Positions 62,854 to 64,000 of a DNA stretch of 64,000 nt are shown piece after piece; position 1 is the stretch's first letter, and each line of letters begins with the position of its first letter. A model generated the notes under the pieces. It saw only the letters and a list, made by a program, of their open reading frames with translations. It made no database searches and was not told the origin of the DNA. The stretch comes from Pelagibacteraceae bacterium AG-414-M23 (GTDB lineage Bacteria; Pseudomonadota; Alphaproteobacteria; Pelagibacterales; Pelagibacteraceae). The stretch covers positions 1 through 64,000 of the forward strand of contig QCLN01000005.1 of assembly GCA_003214525.1 (NCBI GenBank), written 5' to 3'. The position numbers were made by a program, and so were the translations under genes.

Positions 62854-64000
62854 ATGAAATTTGCAAATTTCTTAACAAAAACAAAAGGATTTTTATTCAG
62901 GAGAATGTCTGAATTGCTTGGTTTGTTAATTATATTCCTTTCACTCTCTATACTAATTTCACTAGTTAGTTACTCACCTAATGATCCTAATTTTATAATA
63001 AGTGAAGCTGATGAAATTCAAAATCTGTTAGGATTTAGAGGAAGTGTTATTTCAGATTTTCTATTTCAATCAATTGGACTAATTTCTTACTTTATACCAT
63101 TTACTTTATTTTTCTCAGGAGCCAATATATTCTTAAGCAAAAGACAGATTATATTAATTGATAACTTATTTTTTTGTGTACTTTATATAATTTGTGGCTC
63201 TCTTTTTTTTGCTTATTTTAAAGATCAATCTTTTTTTCTTACAATAAATGGAAATGGTGGTTTTATTGGATTATTTCTTAAAGATAGTTTTATATCTTCA
63301 ATTTTAGAAACAAACCATAATGTTTCTTATTACACTTTAATTAGTCTTACGTTTTGTCTTTTTTTGATAAGTATTAATTTCAAGATATCAAAAATTTTAA
63401 ATTATATAGGATTTATAAGAAATTTATTTCTATCTAAAAAAAATACAAGCATAAATGAAAATGATAGTGCAATTAATGAAAATATAGCGTCTGAAAATTT
63501 AAATGAAGATAAGAGAATACAAGATAGTTTACCGTTTGATAAAAAAATTAATATGAATATTAAAAAATTTATTCTTCCAGATTTAAAATTACTTAAATCT
63601 CCATCAAAAAATGAAAAAATAGCAAAAAAGAATGAAGATATAAATGAAGATTTTTTAGAAAAAGTATTAATGGATTTTGGTGTTGAGGGGAAAATTAAAA
63701 AAATAAATTATGGTCCAGTTGTCACTCTAAATGAATTTGAACCAGCCGCAGGGATTAAAGTTTCAAAAATAATAAATTTATCTGAAGATATAGCAAGAAA
63801 TACAAGCTCTGAGTCTGCTAGAATTTCCATAATACCTGGCAGTAATACTATTGGTATAGAGCTTCCAAATTTTACAAGAGAGAATGTATATCTTAGTGAA
63901 GTAATTAAAGATCCTCAATTTAAGAAGAAAGATATAAAACTTCCTATAGCTTTAGGTAAAAGTATTTCAGGAAATCCAATCATTGGAGATTTAAGTACGA
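62854..64000 (+). CDS. ftsK: DNA translocase FtsK, N-terminal part (cut by window end)
   Basis: My translation from the ATG at 62854 reads MKFANFLTKTKGFLFRRMSE and stays open to base 64000 (382 codons). The N-terminal 180 residues hold four hydrophobic segments, including the typical SYSPNDPNFI after the first. A charged linker follows, then the start of the motor part: DFGVEGKIKKINYGPVVTLN, EFEPAAGIKVSKIINLSEDI and NTIGIELPNFTRENVYL, ending in IALGKSISGNPI. FtsK moves chromosome ends apart at the division septum. The ATPase motifs lie beyond the window. Confidence 0.95.
   Translation, partial: MKFANFLTKTKGFLFRRMSELLGLLIIFLSLSILISLVSYSPNDPNFIISEADEIQNLLGFRGSVISDFLFQSIGLISYFIPFTLFFSGANIFLSKRQIILIDNLFFCVLYIICGSLFFAYFKDQSFFLTINGNGGFIGLFLKDSFISSILETNHNVSYYTLISLTFCLFLISINFKISKILNYIGFIRNLFLSKKNTSINENDSAINENIASENLNEDKRIQDSLPFDKKINMNIKKFILPDLKLLKSPSKNEKIAKKNEDINEDFLEKVLMDFGVEGKIKKINYGPVVTLNEFEPAAGIKVSKIINLSEDIARNTSSESARISIIPGSNTIGIELPNFTRENVYLSEVIKDPQFKKKDIKLPIALGKSISGNPIIGDLST

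Overview
The window is AT-rich (intergenic DNA and third codon positions are dominated by A/T), very compact, and carries the DMSP demethylase gene dmdA with two acyl-CoA genes beside it. It also has TRAP transport, ccm cytochrome c maturation and an alphaproteobacterial gene repertoire with very short intergenic gaps. Together these point to a Pelagibacterales (SAR11, Candidatus Pelagibacter-like) genome. No prophage, transposase, CRISPR array or rRNA operon is visible. No stretch over 300 bases lacks a gene.

Layout. (1) 1-17.2 kb, all minus strand: one nearly gapless series running ffh, rpsP, trmD, rplS, leuC, leuD, leuB, dmdC, dmdB, dmdA, asd, sdhC, sdhD, sdhA, sdhB, mmsA (frameshifted), mdh (cut by the window edge). 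A GC-richer, multi-hairpin RNA leader precedes ffh, and I see no terminator within the series. It joins translation and secretion, leucine synthesis, DMSP demethylation and C3/C4 oxidation. (2) 17.2-19.5 kb: dapF and ftsY on plus, then a convergent secreted protein of unknown function. (3) 19.5-36.6 kb, minus: a hydrolase, an MFS carrier, a TRAP transporter of the 2-oxoacid (TakP-like) type, a D-2-hydroxyacid dehydrogenase, an aminotransferase, two tandem L-2-hydroxyacid oxidases, a PagL-like lipid A deacylase, ccmHGFEDC and hspQ. (4) 36.7-43.7 kb, mostly plus: ispZ, DUF2794, an aldo/keto reductase, an IalB-like protein, argG, psiE, an SDR and small proteins. Minus-strand exceptions are a Bax1-like protein and two small membrane proteins. 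(5) 43.7-47.5 kb, minus: folD, yggT, mscS, hemD, hemC. (6) 47.6-53.4 kb, plus: tsaD, a repeat-bearing autotransporter that seems to have been inserted into the start of an EVE-domain gene, the intact EVE gene, and acsA with an unusual Lys/Arg-rich tail. (7) 53.4-64 kb: a sodium:acetate-type symporter pair with a clear terminator, rpe, a heparinase-like gene, purH, phhB, tRNA-Gly(GCC), a LON-domain protein, a UbiH-type hydroxylase and the start of ftsK.

The metabolic picture is an aerobic marine heterotroph living on small organic acids and DMSP. The TRAP and sodium symporters import 2-oxo/hydroxy acids and acetate; Acs, DmdB/C, MmsA and the hydroxyacid oxidases feed central metabolism; succinate dehydrogenase and Mdh finish the oxidation.

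The most interesting signals are these. Both heme b ligands appear to be missing from SdhC and SdhD. A folded RNA precedes ffh. A 17-bp hairpin between hspQ and ccmC pairs fully only as minus-strand RNA. mmsA has a frameshift lying exactly on an A AAA AAG slippery heptamer. A leftover EVE gene start marks an insertion next to tsaD. Ribosomal proteins S16 and L19 carry matching 11-residue repeat tails. No database search was possible; family names come from motif recognition.
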